From NCBI GenBank assembly GCA_001953115.1, contig LSSL01000768.1, positions 1-40,566 of the forward strand: a stretch of DNA of 40,566 bases, read 5' to 3'. The DNA comes from Smittium mucronatum. Taxonomy: Eukaryota > Kickxellomycota > Harpellomycetes > Harpellales > Legeriomycetaceae. The translations under genes were made by a program, and so were the position numbers. Each line of letters starts with the position of its first letter. Position 1 is the first letter of the stretch. The notes under the pieces were generated by a model. That model saw only the letters and a list, made by a program, of their open reading frames with translations. It was not told the DNA's origin and ran no database searches. This document shows, piece by piece, positions 11,940 to 22,610 of this stretch.

Positions 11940-13345
11940 AAGATTTCTTTCGCCTAAGCCTCTCTTACGCTCTAGCTACTCCTTACCCACTGGGAATTGG
12001 TTCAAGGAGGCTTGTGATATGTTTATATCTTTTATTACAAGCGAGCAAGCAACACGGATGCCATCCAAAAATCTAGCTGTATCCAAATCAAAATTTGAAC
12101 CAGCGGTGCCAGTGCGGAGCTGGCTTAAATATTGTTTAGATCCCCCTCCCTCCACCAAGGAGTTTTCCGACTATCTACAACCGAAATTCATTGACTGAGA
12201 AAAAATCATTTTCTCAAAATTTTCCAATCGGTGCGGCCAAAAACCATCCGATTATCTGTTATCTGATCTAATGCTATCGGTTACAGTCGGGAAGCATTTT
12301 TCAACGATCTCTGTTACATGCCGGTTGCAACAGGGACAAGAAGATTTAAATTTTTCTGGGAATATATTTGAATTTTCTGGCCTCTGTGCGGTCCAGAAGC
12401 TACCCATTAACATTTTTCCAATTTCTTGGGGACCCAATCTCATCTCAGGGTGCATGGTTATAAAGTCGATAAAATTTCCTTTATTTTTTATTTTTAGATC
12501 CTGATCCCAGCAGTGTATTTTGGATCGATTATTTTTTCGTTTTCTTTTTGCCAATGATATGATAGTTTTCCCAGCTTTATTTTTTCAAAATGTTTTTTTA
12601 TCCTTCTGGAGCTCCCAGAGACCCAGGTTGACTTATTTTTGGTGAGATTATTTTTCATTAAATAGAATAAATATATTTTGGAGGTGGGTCATTTGAGGTA
12701 TGCACGCTCACGTCTGTACTCAACCTGATTAACACCGATCCTACTCTTAATTCCTCACTAATACTGTCCATAGCATAGTTCTTTCCTAATTTGGCTACTA
12801 AACTTATTGATTTATCAATTGTTGTTTGGATTGGCTTGTGCTCAGCTTCAATTACCTTAATTTCTCTCCATCATAGCAGCCAATAAAAATAAGCACGGAG
12901 TTGATGAATTTAATTTTATGTGCTGTCAGTACATTCTCCTGTTTTAAAAATCCATATTCCTCAAAAATTGCGTAGAAAACCTTGGTTTTATTGTACTTGA
13001 TAGTATCTGAGACTTTCCATTGGCTAATTATAATATATCATAAGTACTGGTATGAATCTGCCCTAGATATAGCATGGCCATTTATAGTCGGCTTATCCTG
13101 CTAATCGGAGTGTATAAACATGGTTCCACACTTTTTGACATTTATTTCCATTTCTCAGGCGTCAGACCAGGCGGTATTGGCATCTAATGAATCTTGTAAA
13201 AAAAATTTCGAATCAGCCAGTAGGACTGGGTCGTTAGCAAAAAGAAGTCCAGGAATTTTTAGATTTATTCCGGGCACTTCTATTCCTAGCATATCTTTAA
13301 GAATATTCTTGAGCAAAATTTTAATGTTTATTGGATACACGTAAA
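11940..13345 (-). mobile_element. Old LINE (non-LTR retrotransposon) remnant, RT to C-terminus
   Basis: Read on the minus strand, this segment follows the order of a LINE ORF2 from late reverse transcriptase to its 3' end. At 13,340-13,155 the frame gives IPGLLFAND-PVLLADS, matching the catalytic FADD/VLLADS motif, with the first Asp changed to Asn (13,230-13,241). Downstream in a shifted frame are KKCGTMFIHSD and ADSYQYL, typical of the LINE thumb, then FLKQENVLTAHKIKFINSVL. The 12,554-12,252 frame carries CPCCNRH...IVEKC, a C-terminal cysteine motif. An A-rich stretch follows below 11,940, consistent with the 3' tail. The 5' part (endonuclease, early RT) is missing. Motifs resemble the younger LINE at 29,123-33,793, so they are probably related families. 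Confidence 0.75.
12252..12554 (-). pseudogene. LINE ORF2 C-terminal fragment with cysteine motif
   Basis: This 100-codon open frame is the longest uninterrupted part of the minus-strand LINE. It begins with a Lys/Arg-rich run (MAKRKRKNNRSK) of doubtful meaning and ends with CPCCNRH followed by EIVEKC, a Cys-rich pattern found near the ends of LINE ORF2 proteins. Nothing before it looks like a start of its own. It is best read as a fragment of the larger broken ORF2, not a separate gene. Confidence 0.5.
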
Positions 13346-14639
13346 TTTGATGTAAATAATAATAGAATCTCCCTAAAAATTGAAAATTATTTTTTTTAAC
13401 CTAGAATTTTTTTTTCTAGCTTTAATTTTTTTTAATTTAATTATTTAAGTAACCCCCACCCCCTATTTTGCAACTCATTTAAAAATTTTATATAAGGGAT
13501 ATGTATTTTCACGAATAAAAAATGCATTTGTGGTTAATAAAGACAAATAAAATAGCACTCTATTTAATCTATTAAAGGAGCTGTGAGTAATTTTCGGATT
13601 TTAGAGAATCAAAGTTTATTCATAAAACCTCTGATATTTTTGAATGTAAATATTTAATTTATTTCTTTGGCCAGAGTTATATATTCTCTGATAAAATTTC
13701 GTATTTTTCACTTTTTAAAAATCTATATTTTTATTTATTTAAAATGAAATTCTCGTAAACAAATATAGCTTTTTCCTGGATAATTTTTTTTTTGAAGTTC
13801 AACGATATAGATACATCAATAATTTTTTATACCAATGAATGGTGGTATCAATTTTGAGTTTTTTTCTATCTTAATTTTCTCCCCTTTTTTTCGTACAAGT
13901 ATCAATTATTACAGTTAATATATACTCTTTTAATCCAATGAAAAGATTTACTCGTTTTAGTTCAGATTAATCAAAACAAAAATTGGCAGAGATCTTTTAA
14001 TAAAGATTCAAACTTATATTAAATCTACCTTTGATCCCGTCTAAATACATAAAGATATTCTGATTTTTATCAACTTTCTTTCCAAACTAAATTATCCATA
14101 TGTAAAAAAAAATAAAAATATGTATCTATTACAAAAGATTCAGCTTTAATCTATTCCAAATTTTGCTTCTTTAAACCAATATCTTATTTATTTATTTTAA
14201 AGAAATAGAAGGGTAATAGATAGAAATTCAATAGTTCTTTCTTATTTTAGATTTTTTTATTACAAATTCAAAATTTCAAAATTTAAAATTAGATTTAGGA
14301 CGATTTTTAGACGTTAATTCCGTTGATAAATTTATTTATTTATTTTAATTTTTGAATAATTTAGATTAATTACTAATATAGTCGTTGGATAGATTAATAT
14401 TAAGCGTGTACCATCTATTTTTTTAAAAAATACTTCAAATAAAACATAAAGATTTTTAAAAAAAGAAAATTTGATAAAAATTCATGGTACTAAATATCTA
14501 TAACCTCATCATTTTTTCTTTACAAAGGTAATATACCTGCATAAAATAAAATTTTCCGCGTCGAAAAAAATTTACTTATTTTTTTTAACCTCACAAAAAA
14601 TTATCAGTATGATCTATAAACATATATTAAGAAAATTTT
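13346..14639. other. AT-rich interval, no gene seen
   Basis: About 1.3 kb of AT-rich sequence with homopolymer A and T runs and no open frame of interest. It contains C-rich motif copy 2 at 13453-13463. Confidence 0.6.
13453..13463 (+). repeat. C-rich motif, copy 2 of 3
   Basis: CCCCCACCCCC then, after about 8 bases, AACTCATT. Same orientation and arrangement as the motifs at 10052 and 26316. Confidence 0.45.
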
Positions 14640-15440
14640 AAAGGCAATCAAGAATCTAATAAAAGTATCAATATTCTATAATTCGAGAAGGGCAAGGATG
14701 GGCCTATTTATTAAGACGTTAAAATCACAACTAATAGACAGCTGCAGCTCTAAATGATTAACCAAAACTAGAGAGAAGATTCAATGGATGAACGAAAAAA
14801 ATTTCAGAACGTTACTAACCGAAGATAAAAAGAAGTATACAATCTATGCATGCCCTAATAGGAGTTATTTGGGTACACTCCACCTCCTCTAAAATAATCA
14901 TCATTGGCATAAGTCAAGAGGATCGATTCAGCTTTATATGCCATACGATTGGCACTGTTGCATGGAAACAACAAAATGTCTATTTTATACACATGATGCT
15001 TCAATTTGAGCATAAATCACTCTCGGGGATCATTTTTTAGATATACTTAACACATTAAGATGTGTTAAATGAAATTTAGCATCTATAACGATTAAATCCG
15101 ACTTGATAATCTCCATATTATAATGAAATTCTCCGGAAAGTCTGAAAAAATGGTCTAATATTGTTTAAAACCATCGATAGACGGCAAGAAATTCGATTCA
15201 CAACATAAAGAGATAAATTCAATCGACCTAATGATAGCTAGAAAGCTTTTTTTGCGGGTTCCAGCAGGTGTAAAGAAGCTCTAAGTATGTCAGAAATACC
15301 TCTGAATATTGAAGCTACAATTTCGAGGCCGACTACTGGCTCTTAAAATTCAGGATTTCATAAGTGTAATATGGGGGAAATTTGTGCGGGCAATTAATGG
15401 TGAAAAAAGCACTCCCGGTCGGAGTGTTTCTCTAGGTGTT
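14640..15440 (+). pseudogene. Unclassified retroelement-like remnant
   Basis: Composition rises above the AT background here and short coding-like blocks appear in changing frames. RIDSALYAIRLALLHGNNK resembles the middle of a retroelement RNase H domain (an A-x-L-x-A-I-x-x-A-L helix then a strand), and KFSGKSEKM further on is compatible with its last motif. Downstream, MIARKLFLRVPAGVKKL and GRLLALKIQDFI resemble linker regions of LINE ORF2 proteins. A 64-codon frame at 14846-15040 has no recognisable domain. The order of blocks does not match one family cleanly. I infer debris of a retrotransposon but cannot name the class. Confidence 0.3.
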
Positions 15441-15819
15441 CAATGGAGCTAAGGGCAAAGCTTTCCGAAAATCATTTGGTCCGGAAAATTGCGGCGAATG
15501 GGTTCAAAATACTCTTTAAGAAATTGAAAACGAACAGCTAAAATTTGAAAACAGTTAACCCTTGATTTGTGATAATTATTTTTATCCGGTTTTTGAACTT
15601 TCGCGAAAATGAATGTTCCGTTCAATTTTTTTATGCGAATACATAGCTTTATCAAATTTGTATAAATAAAAGTTATCGCTAATTTATTTTATATTTTAAA
15701 CGATATCCAATTAAAAAATACACGAATTCAAACATATTTTTTTTGTTTAGTAGTGATATATTTAAAAAGTTGATTTTGACATAATAAAATTTGTATATAT
15801 ACTTTTTTTTTTAACAATA

Positions 15820-17466
15820 ATGTTCTAAAAATTGAGTGAGGGAGATTTTAAGAGAAAACGAAGTAAATTATCCATATCTAGAAAGATAGAAATATTGGGT
15901 ATGTTGAAGATCGATAAAAATATCTTTAAGGTGGAAAAAAAGGTTAATATGAACGAAAGCATCGTGAGGTATATAATAAATTCATCTGAAGATTTAAGGA
16001 AAGCGGATAAAAATGTATCCGAATATAGTAAGAGAAGACTATTTTATAAGAATCCTGAAATTTTTCTGGTTCTAGAAAAAAATCTTTTACGAAGGTTAAA
16101 AGCCCAATTTGAAAAAAAATCTTCCACCACTACAGCCAAAATTAAAAAAAAGAGTATTCCTATTTTCAAGGAGCTTAATAATGGAAAAGAGGATAATGAA
16201 AAATTAAATTTTTCAGCTTGAAGTGGGTGTTTTGTTAATTTCAAACGAAGAATGGGGCTAAATAATATTAAATTCACTCGTTAAGCTTTCAGTGTTGAAC
16301 TAACTGTGCTAAAAAATTTCCAGATTTACATAGTAGAATTATTAATGAAAAAGGATATCTGCCATGTCAGGTAATTTTTTTTATATTTTATTTTTTTTAT
16401 TATATAAATATAACTTAAATGTTTTATTTGGATATTCATTCAATTTTGAATAAACGTGTTTTTATTGGAAAAAGATGACATCAAGAACATATGTTTCAAT
16501 AAATGGAAAAATTGCACCTTGTTTCAAACTCTCAAAATAAATATTTAACTTAATGGTAGGTTTAAATTCCACAGGTGACTGTAAATTGAAGCCCATGGTT
16601 ATATATTACTATGAGACTTCAAGAGCATTAAAAAAATTTGAAAAAAAAAAAAACCTGCGGGTAATATGAATGTTATCCAAAAAAGGCAACATGACTAAAG
16701 AAATATTTAAAAAATATTTCGTAAACCAAATTGTAATCGAGTTTAAAATTTACTGCAATAAATGAACATATATTTCAATATTATATTTTATTTTATAACG
16801 CATCTGTGCATTCGAAATCTTTGGTTAGTCTACTTGAATAAATTGAAGTAATTTTTTATTCCACAGATTACGACTTCTTTATCCAACCTTTGGAAAAGGG
16901 AATAATTTCTACATTAAAGGCTTACTACACGAAAATATTTTTTGATATGTTGAATTAAACTATAAAAGAAGAGACTATTTAATTGAAGATTTTTGTGAAA
17001 ATTTTAGTATATTGGATTCAGATTTGGATTCAGAATCTTGGGAAAAACTCTCTTCACTATTCTTTCAAGGGTTTATGAAAAAAAATAATTCCTTGGATTT
17101 CTGAAAATAAAGTCAACAACATATCAACAAAAATATCAATTAACAAACTGGAATTTTTTAATATCTTTTCAAATTTTGGATTTAATGGCATTTCTTAAGA
17201 AGTTATCAAAAGATATATCGATTTAAACAACGAAAAATATCTTGAAGATGATAGAATTGACGATAAAAATCCCACGGTGGTTACTAGAAAAGAGGAGAAT
17301 GAATATTCGAAAATCTGTAAATTCCTAATCAAAAAAATATCAAGATGATTAAGCCTCGTAGAAAGAGTTATTATTTTTTTGAAAATTCCAGATGAGGATT
17401 CACTCCGATCTGAAAGTATGATTCAAAATATGCAAAATACCTTGAAAACATACAATTTTTTTTAGA
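15820..17466 (+). pseudogene. Tigger/pogo-like DDE transposase pseudogene (Tc1/mariner superfamily)
   Basis: The segment follows a Tigger-type transposase throughout. An ATG at 15820 is followed by a stop two codons later. The next 129 codons (15832-16221) hold an N-terminal helix-turn-helix of the CENP-B/psq type: KRSKLSISRKIEILGMLK...MNESIVRYI. A second DNA-binding block reads NFKRRMGLNNIKFT, then INEKGYLPCQ. The first catalytic motif (normally N-A-D-E-T) is damaged: near 16443 it reads Phe-Asn-Phe-Glu-stop-Thr. Later matches are KRMTSRTYVSINGK, GDCKLKPMVIYYYETSRALK, NASVHSKSLVSLLE (second acidic motif region) and IQPLEKGIISTLKAYYTK, followed by an acidic C-terminus. Many stops and frameshifts make it dead. 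About 60 bp of extra AT sequence at 16,378-16,440 may be an insertion or a lost intron. Terminal inverted repeats were not found. Confidence 0.85.
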
Positions 17467-18030
17467 AAAATCAAAAAATAAGAGCCAATCATCGATACTT
17501 GGCTTTTTTATTTATAAAAAATTATTCATAATTATTTTATATCAAAAAACTTCTATTTAGTATTTTATTAAAGTAAATGAACTAAAAATAAGTTATAAAA
17601 ATTTTACCTTAAAAGTTATTGTATTTGAAAACAATAAATAATAATATTCATTTGATGGTTTTAATTTATAACTAAATCGAAAGCTTATGTTGAATTGTTT
17701 GTTTTTGATATTCAAATTTAAATTTTTTGAGGCGTATTGTTGATTGTTGATGGTCTAGGATAGAGGGTAGAAATACAAATATTTTTATAACAAAAAATAT
17801 ATACGAAACTTAAGAAAATAAGTAAATTTTCACTCATTTATTGATTGAAACATATCAAGAAAAATTATCTATTATATATTTATAAACATGATTTTGTGAA
17901 AATGGAAAATAATAAAATCAATAATAAAATAAAGAGATTGCTTGTGGAAAAGCGGATAGGTTTATAAAACTCTTTATATAAAAAAAATTATATCTTAATA
18001 TAGGGTTTTTCATATAAATATAAATTTTTT
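17467..18030. other. AT-rich interval, no gene seen
   Basis: Short A/T-rich sequence between the transposase pseudogene and the inverted-repeat block. It may include the transposon's 3' end, but no inverted repeat pairing with sequence before 15,820 was recognised. Confidence 0.5.
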
Positions 18031-18094
18031 ATCATTCAAATAGACCCTTTTTTCAATTCCAATAGATCCTTTTTTCTGGACCCTCGGGGTCGTT

Positions 18095-18155
18095 ATTTTA
18101 ACCAATATGCCAATCTCACCTATGAAAATTAATATATGTAAATATTGGTTAAAAT
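18095..18155. repeat. Perfect 13-bp inverted repeat
   Basis: ATTTTAACCAATA at 18095-18107 pairs exactly with TATTGGTTAAAAT at 18143-18155 across a 35-nt spacer. It nests inside the larger inverted repeat at 18035-18321. Confidence 0.8.
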
Positions 18156-18158
18156 TTG

Positions 18159-18180
18159 ATTATTATTATTATTATTATTA
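18159..18180 (+). repeat. (ATT)n microsatellite
   Basis: Seven uninterrupted ATT units plus one base. Confidence 0.95.
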
Positions 18181-18755
18181 GTTTTGTGCTTTTTGATTGG
18201 TATAAATAACTATTCGATCCAATAATACCGCTTTTGATATGATCATAAACAAAATAACCCCGCAAATCTAAAACAATGGTTTATTTGAATGAAAAAAAGG
18301 GTCTATTGAAATGAAAAAAGGTTTTTATTGCTATAAAAACCCCTGTGTTAGTGTAATTAGATAGGAGTAAAGATGAAGAGGATAAAAGAAAAATGAGAAA
18401 ATTGTTTGAAAGGCTCTGGAATAAAAAGAATAGCGGGAAAAATAAACATGGAAGAAAAAAGAGATTATTATAGAGGTGGAAGAAAAATAGAGAGTATAAT
18501 ATAAATAATAATATGAAAAAAAATGTAGAAAGTAGAAGGGCGAATAAGTGGATAGAGTGCAAAAAAAGAGAAGAATTAAATGTGGGAGGTAAAATAACGA
18601 TGAACTAGAATGATGGATAAAATATTGAATGATTTAAAATAAATTTAAAAGAAAAGAGAATAATAATTAGAGGAAATGAGGGATTTAAAGATGAAAGAAA
18701 GAAGATGGATGGGTATAAAATAGGGTATAAAAAAAATGTTAGTGGAGGAGTGAAG

Positions 18756-19375
18756 NNNNNNNNNNNNNNNNNNNNNNNNNNNNNNNNNNNNNNNNNNNNN
18801 NNNNNNNNNNNNNNNNNNNNNNNNNNNNNNNNNNNNNNNNNNNNNNNNNNNNNNNNNNNNNNNNNNNNNNNNNNNNNNNNNNNNNNNNNNNNNNNNNNNN
18901 NNNNNNNNNNNNNNNNNNNNNNNNNNNNNNNNNNNNNNNNNNNNNNNNNNNNNNNNNNNNNNNNNNNNNNNNNNNNNNNNNNNNNNNNNNNNNNNNNNNN
19001 NNNNNNNNNNNNNNNNNNNNNNNNNNNNNNNNNNNNNNNNNNNNNNNNNNNNNNNNNNNNNNNNNNNNNNNNNNNNNNNNNNNNNNNNNNNNNNNNNNNN
19101 NNNNNNNNNNNNNNNNNNNNNNNNNNNNNNNNNNNNNNNNNNNNNNNNNNNNNNNNNNNNNNNNNNNNNNNNNNNNNNNNNNNNNNNNNNNNNNNNNNNN
19201 NNNNNNNNNNNNNNNNNNNNNNNNNNNNNNNNNNNNNNNNNNNNNNNNNNNNNNNNNNNNNNNNNNNNNNNNNNNNNNNNNNNNNNNNNNNNNNNNNNNN
19301 NNNNNNNNNNNNNNNNNNNNNNNNNNNNNNNNNNNNNNNNNNNNNNNNNNNNNNNNNNNNNNNNNNNNNNNNNNN
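18756..19375. other. Assembly gap (620 N)
   Basis: An unbroken run of N. Purine-rich sequence lies on both sides, with 18 G directly at the right edge, so the gap most likely reflects sequence that was hard to read through. Any frame drawn across it is an artefact. Confidence 0.99.
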
Positions 19376-19393
19376 GGGGGGGGGGGGGGGGGG
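19376..19393 (+). repeat. Poly-G run at gap edge
   Basis: Eighteen consecutive G abutting the N gap. A second run of 11 G lies at 19622-19632. Either may be truncated or mis-sized in assembly. Confidence 0.95.
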
Positions 19394-19945
19394 AGTAAGG
19401 ATGAAAAAAATATGAAAGAGGGGAGGGGGTGAAAAAGAAGAGGTTTAATTTAAATAGTGAACGGGTAGGCGGTAAAAAAATGATGAAAAAGTGACGAGAA
19501 AAAAAGAGGATTTTAAAAGAAATTTGAAAAAAAAGGGAATGTAAAATAAGGTTATAAGAAATAAGGGATTGGATGAAGAAGAATGAAAGAAAGAATACTG
19601 GTGGTATAAATGAGGAGTGAAGGGGGGGGGGGCAGAAGAGTGACCAAAAAAGGGGGAGGGGAAATTATAGAAGATTGGGGAGGGAAATTGAGGGCAAAAG
19701 AGGGAAGAAAGAAAGAGAAGGTAAATAAAATAGATGGGTAAGAAATTGTAGTGATGCAAATAAAGACAGTATATGTGGTTGAGGGTAAAAAGTTATTTTT
19801 TAAAGAGTAGATGGTAAATAAGTAAAGAAAAAAATTTTGAGGGTGAAAAAGTGGGGATAGTATGAAAAGAAAAGGAATAAAAGATATGGATAAAGAGGAA
19901 TAAAAGAAATGGGATTGTGAAAAGATGTATTAAAAAAGGTTCTTG

Positions 19946-20279
19946 AACTTTTTTTATTAAATTTTTAATAGAATTCCAAATTCGCATAGATCAAAAATGT
20001 GTATTGTGAAAATATTTTTATTTTGAGGGGTATTTACTAACAATATTTGTTTCTAATTTCGCTTTTTTTCTCGTAATATTCTTTATCAAAGAACCTTATT
20101 TTTTTCGTGCATTAAATATAGTGGAAAATGCATTCGATATTCGCGAATATTTGTTAAAGAAAAATAATTGACTTCTGAAGCTTAAATGATAATTTTCTTA
20201 CTTCGATTTTTTTCGAAACCAAATTTCTCATGATTTGATGGTTACCTGTACAACCTAAAAAGAGTTGATATGAATGATT
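19946..20279. other. AT-rich interval, no gene seen
   Basis: Ordinary AT-rich DNA between the purine tract and the DIRS-like remnant. Confidence 0.5.
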
Positions 20280-20734
20280 ATAAATAATTCGAATCCCCAA
20301 AAAAAGATTTTGAAGGAGATACTACCACTTAAATTTCGAACTCTGTGCTACTATCAGAAACTGAAACTCCTTAGCCCATAAAACCCTTAGAGCAGTTGTG
20401 GCCATACTACTGCCCAAGAATGCAATCGAGGATAAAGAGTGCCCAATCTCAAGCTTTTACAGCAATTTTTTTCGCATTCCAAAGAAAAATATAAAAATAA
20501 AGCCAGAATTTGAATCTAAGGCGGTTGAAACAACCCCTTGAGGACAGAAATTTCATGATGGAATCAATATATTCCATAAGCAGGATAATCTGCATAAAAT
20601 ATTGTATGAGTTCTTTGAACCTGGTGATTTAATGAACCAATAAGTTTAATACACATAATACGTAGTCATCCTGACAGATTACACCTTTCCGAAGTGTAAT
20701 TGGCTTCTCAAAACTTGAGTAAATATAAATACGG

Positions 20735-20764
20735 AAGCTTAGATATTTTTGAATGGCTAAGCTT
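20735..20764. repeat. Hairpin 1 (8-bp arms)
   Basis: AAGCTTAG at 20735-20742 pairs with CTAAGCTT at 20757-20764. It is followed by TTCAACTTGTTT and a T-rich run, like hairpin 2. Confidence 0.7.
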
Positions 20765-21073
20765 TTCAACTTGTTTCCTTTACTCTTTTTCATAGTTTAA
20801 CTAATACCCCCCAGTTTTTTTTTTATTATAAAATCTTATTCTATTTAACCTGATCGTTACAAGAGGATGCATTTCTGCACATTTCGGTACACAAATATTG
20901 TATTAAATATAAATGATTCTGTTGGAAGGGGTGAAATATCCTTTCATATTTCTTTCTTTGGGGCTTTCATAATAACCGATGTAATGACCCTATCATTATT
21001 GTACACATACATCGCCTCCTTTTTTTAATAATTAATCATAACTATTTCCTATTTAGTTAATACCTATATACAT

Positions 21074-21105
21074 AGCTTGCATTCCCAATTTCTGGAATGC
21101 AAGCT
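21074..21105. repeat. Hairpin 2 (12-bp perfect arms)
   Basis: AGCTTGCATTCC at 21074-21085 pairs exactly with GGAATGCAAGCT at 21094-21105 around an 8-nt loop. It is followed by TTTCAATTAGTTTT and a T-rich run. Hairpin 1, about 340 bp upstream, has the same AGCTT base and the same AAGCTTTTCAA-(C/T)T exit. Confidence 0.85.
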
Positions 21106-21254
21106 TTTCAATTAGTTTTATTCTTTTATTTTCTTTTTCCCCTTTATATTTTATTCAAAATAAATCGTTTCCTTCGTTTAATAGGGCATCAATAGGCTCC
21201 TTAAAACCGCGTTAATTCACCAAGATACTCTGAATGGTTCTGGATTGAGAAATA

Positions 21255-21570
21255 ATATAGAAGATCGTGGTTGCTGCACATCTTGACGATCTATTATAAT
21301 TGTTAAATAGAAAGAAGTATGCCTAAAGCACATCATAATGTTACAAGTTTTCTTATCGGCTATGGGATACTTGATAAAATTATCTTAGTCATAACCGATA
21401 TCTTTTCATAATATAGTACATTTGGTAATGGCTTTTGACATTCAGGAGATGTCGCCCAAGGTAACTACACTCAATATCCGGGACCTGCGTAGCGAATATC
21501 AAATGATAATGCAGCCAAATAAGACATTTATTCGAGAACTAGCAATATTTTATGGAAAAGAAAGATTATT
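21255..21570 (+). pseudogene. DIRS-type reverse transcriptase fragment
   Basis: The two catalytic Asp codons sit at 21285-21290 within HLDDLL, immediately followed by a stop. Downstream residues KKYA/CLKH, LSAMGYLIK, VHLVMAFD and the IRELA block follow the DIRS pattern (cap of the palm, then the segment linking RT to RNase H). The frame shifts at least twice. The 5' half of the RT is not recognisable because of intervening sequence at 20,650-21,190. Confidence 0.65.
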
Positions 21571-21799
21571 TTGGATGCACTTCTTGCGGGAAGCTTAATA
21601 CTGCGCCTTCTATTAGAATTTAATCATCAATTCTGGAAGATATTCCACAAATTGAAAACTACAGTTATTTTGACGGTTCAAGCGTGCAAAACCTATTATT
21701 CTTTATCACCGGAAAAAACTGAGATTTCAGTCGTTTTCACAATAGAAAATGGAAATAGAGGTATTTGCCAATGCAAGAGATACATTATTGGAAATATTA

Positions 21800-22610
21800 A
21801 TTAGATTTACCAACTATTCAGGGTTATGAAATCGGAAAGATTAAATTCTATACATCAACTTCAAGGAACTATTAGCAGTTCTAATGGCACTGAAGCTGAA
21901 GGAGGTCGTATGTTGTTCTTCTCTAATATATTTAGACAACAAAAACACTCTATCATATGCCAAGAAATTCTGGGAAACCTCTTCACCAGAATTGTTGAAT
22001 ATTGCAGAGCGCGTTTGGATTATCTGTACACAAACTAACACCAGACCCCAGGTCTCATACTTTTATTGGTTTTATATCTGGCAGATGCCCCAAGCAGACT
22101 AACGGCACGGACAGAATGGTCCTTTTCGACAAACACATTCAAAGAGATAAAAGACCTATATGGAGCCCAATATATAGAAATAATTGCAGTAAAATACAAA
22201 AAGAAGGTACCTATGTTTTACAACTGGTCCCCGGACACTCAAAAAAAAAATTCAGAATGCTTTGAGGTAAAATTAGGCTTGTTGGAGGAATCCATACTAT
22301 TTTCTCCTATTGAACTTCATATAATCGCTAATACAGAAGGCAAGTAGAAAGAAGATAAAAATGATTCGGTTAAAGCAATTATGGAAATATGAGATTTGGC
22401 TTCCAGATATTTTAGCAATTTTGATAGCTCAACTAAACCTGATACAGTTTACAGAGGTAATTCGGGATTCAGAAAGAGGAAAATACCCTCTCATCAAGAA
22501 AAAGAACTGAAATTTAATGACATGGAGAATGAGTGGAGCGCCATAGAAGACCAAATATCTTTTAAACTGCCACAAGTATTGTTCTTTCAAATCGATTGTC
22601 AGTAAGAAGA
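21800..22610 (+). pseudogene. DIRS-type RNase H fragment
   Basis: Reading across frames, the order is the (ELL)AVLMALKLKE equivalent, LDNKNTLSYAKKFW, SSPELLNIAERVW, a proline/serine-rich ADAPSR-like block, LTARTEWSFSTNTFKEI, then a FYNWSPD block. This is the standard series in DIRS/Ngaro RNase H, where the LDN-x-T segment holds a catalytic Asp. A following WKYEIWLPDILAIL fits the tryptophan-rich exit of this domain. Overlapping open frames of 66-93 codons (21,826-22,347) are pieces of this one domain, not separate genes. Confidence 0.75.

Larger units (their letters stand above)
18035..18321. repeat. Imperfect inverted repeat pair, possible MITE or transposon ends
   Basis: Left arm 18035-18076 on the minus strand reads GAAAAAAGG, a TCTATT block, then GAAAAAAGGGTCTATTTGAA. 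Right arm 18284-18321 on the plus strand reads GAATGAAAAAAAGGGTCTA followed by TTGAAATGAAAAAAGG. The arms therefore face each other with a ~207-bp centre. The GAAAAAAGG(G/A)TCTATT unit appears twice in the left arm and about one and a half times in the right. This is what a small non-autonomous element would look like, but no target duplication was identified. Confidence 0.45.
18285..19945 (+). other. Purine-biased tract flanking an assembly gap
   Basis: Outside the gap the plus strand is mostly A and G. Counted 60-base lines give about 77-86% purine (for example 18361-18480 and 19621-19740). The sequence is not a simple repeat: G runs, A runs and AGAA/GGAA mixtures alternate irregularly. Minus-strand open frames (18281-18562, 19445-19759, 19793-19987) are rich in Phe, Leu, Ser and Pro only because they read the pyrimidine strand. 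No gene is supported. The tract ends sharply near 19,945, where ordinary AT-rich DNA resumes. Confidence 0.85.

Noticed and set aside
18705..19415. A 236-codon plus-strand open frame
   Set aside because: Almost all of it is N. The frame exists only because N has no stop codons.
18281..19987. Minus-strand frames of 64-104 codons rich in Phe, Leu, Ser and Pro, resembling membrane proteins
   Set aside because: They read the pyrimidine strand of the purine-biased tract, which alone gives this composition. No domain or start context supports them.
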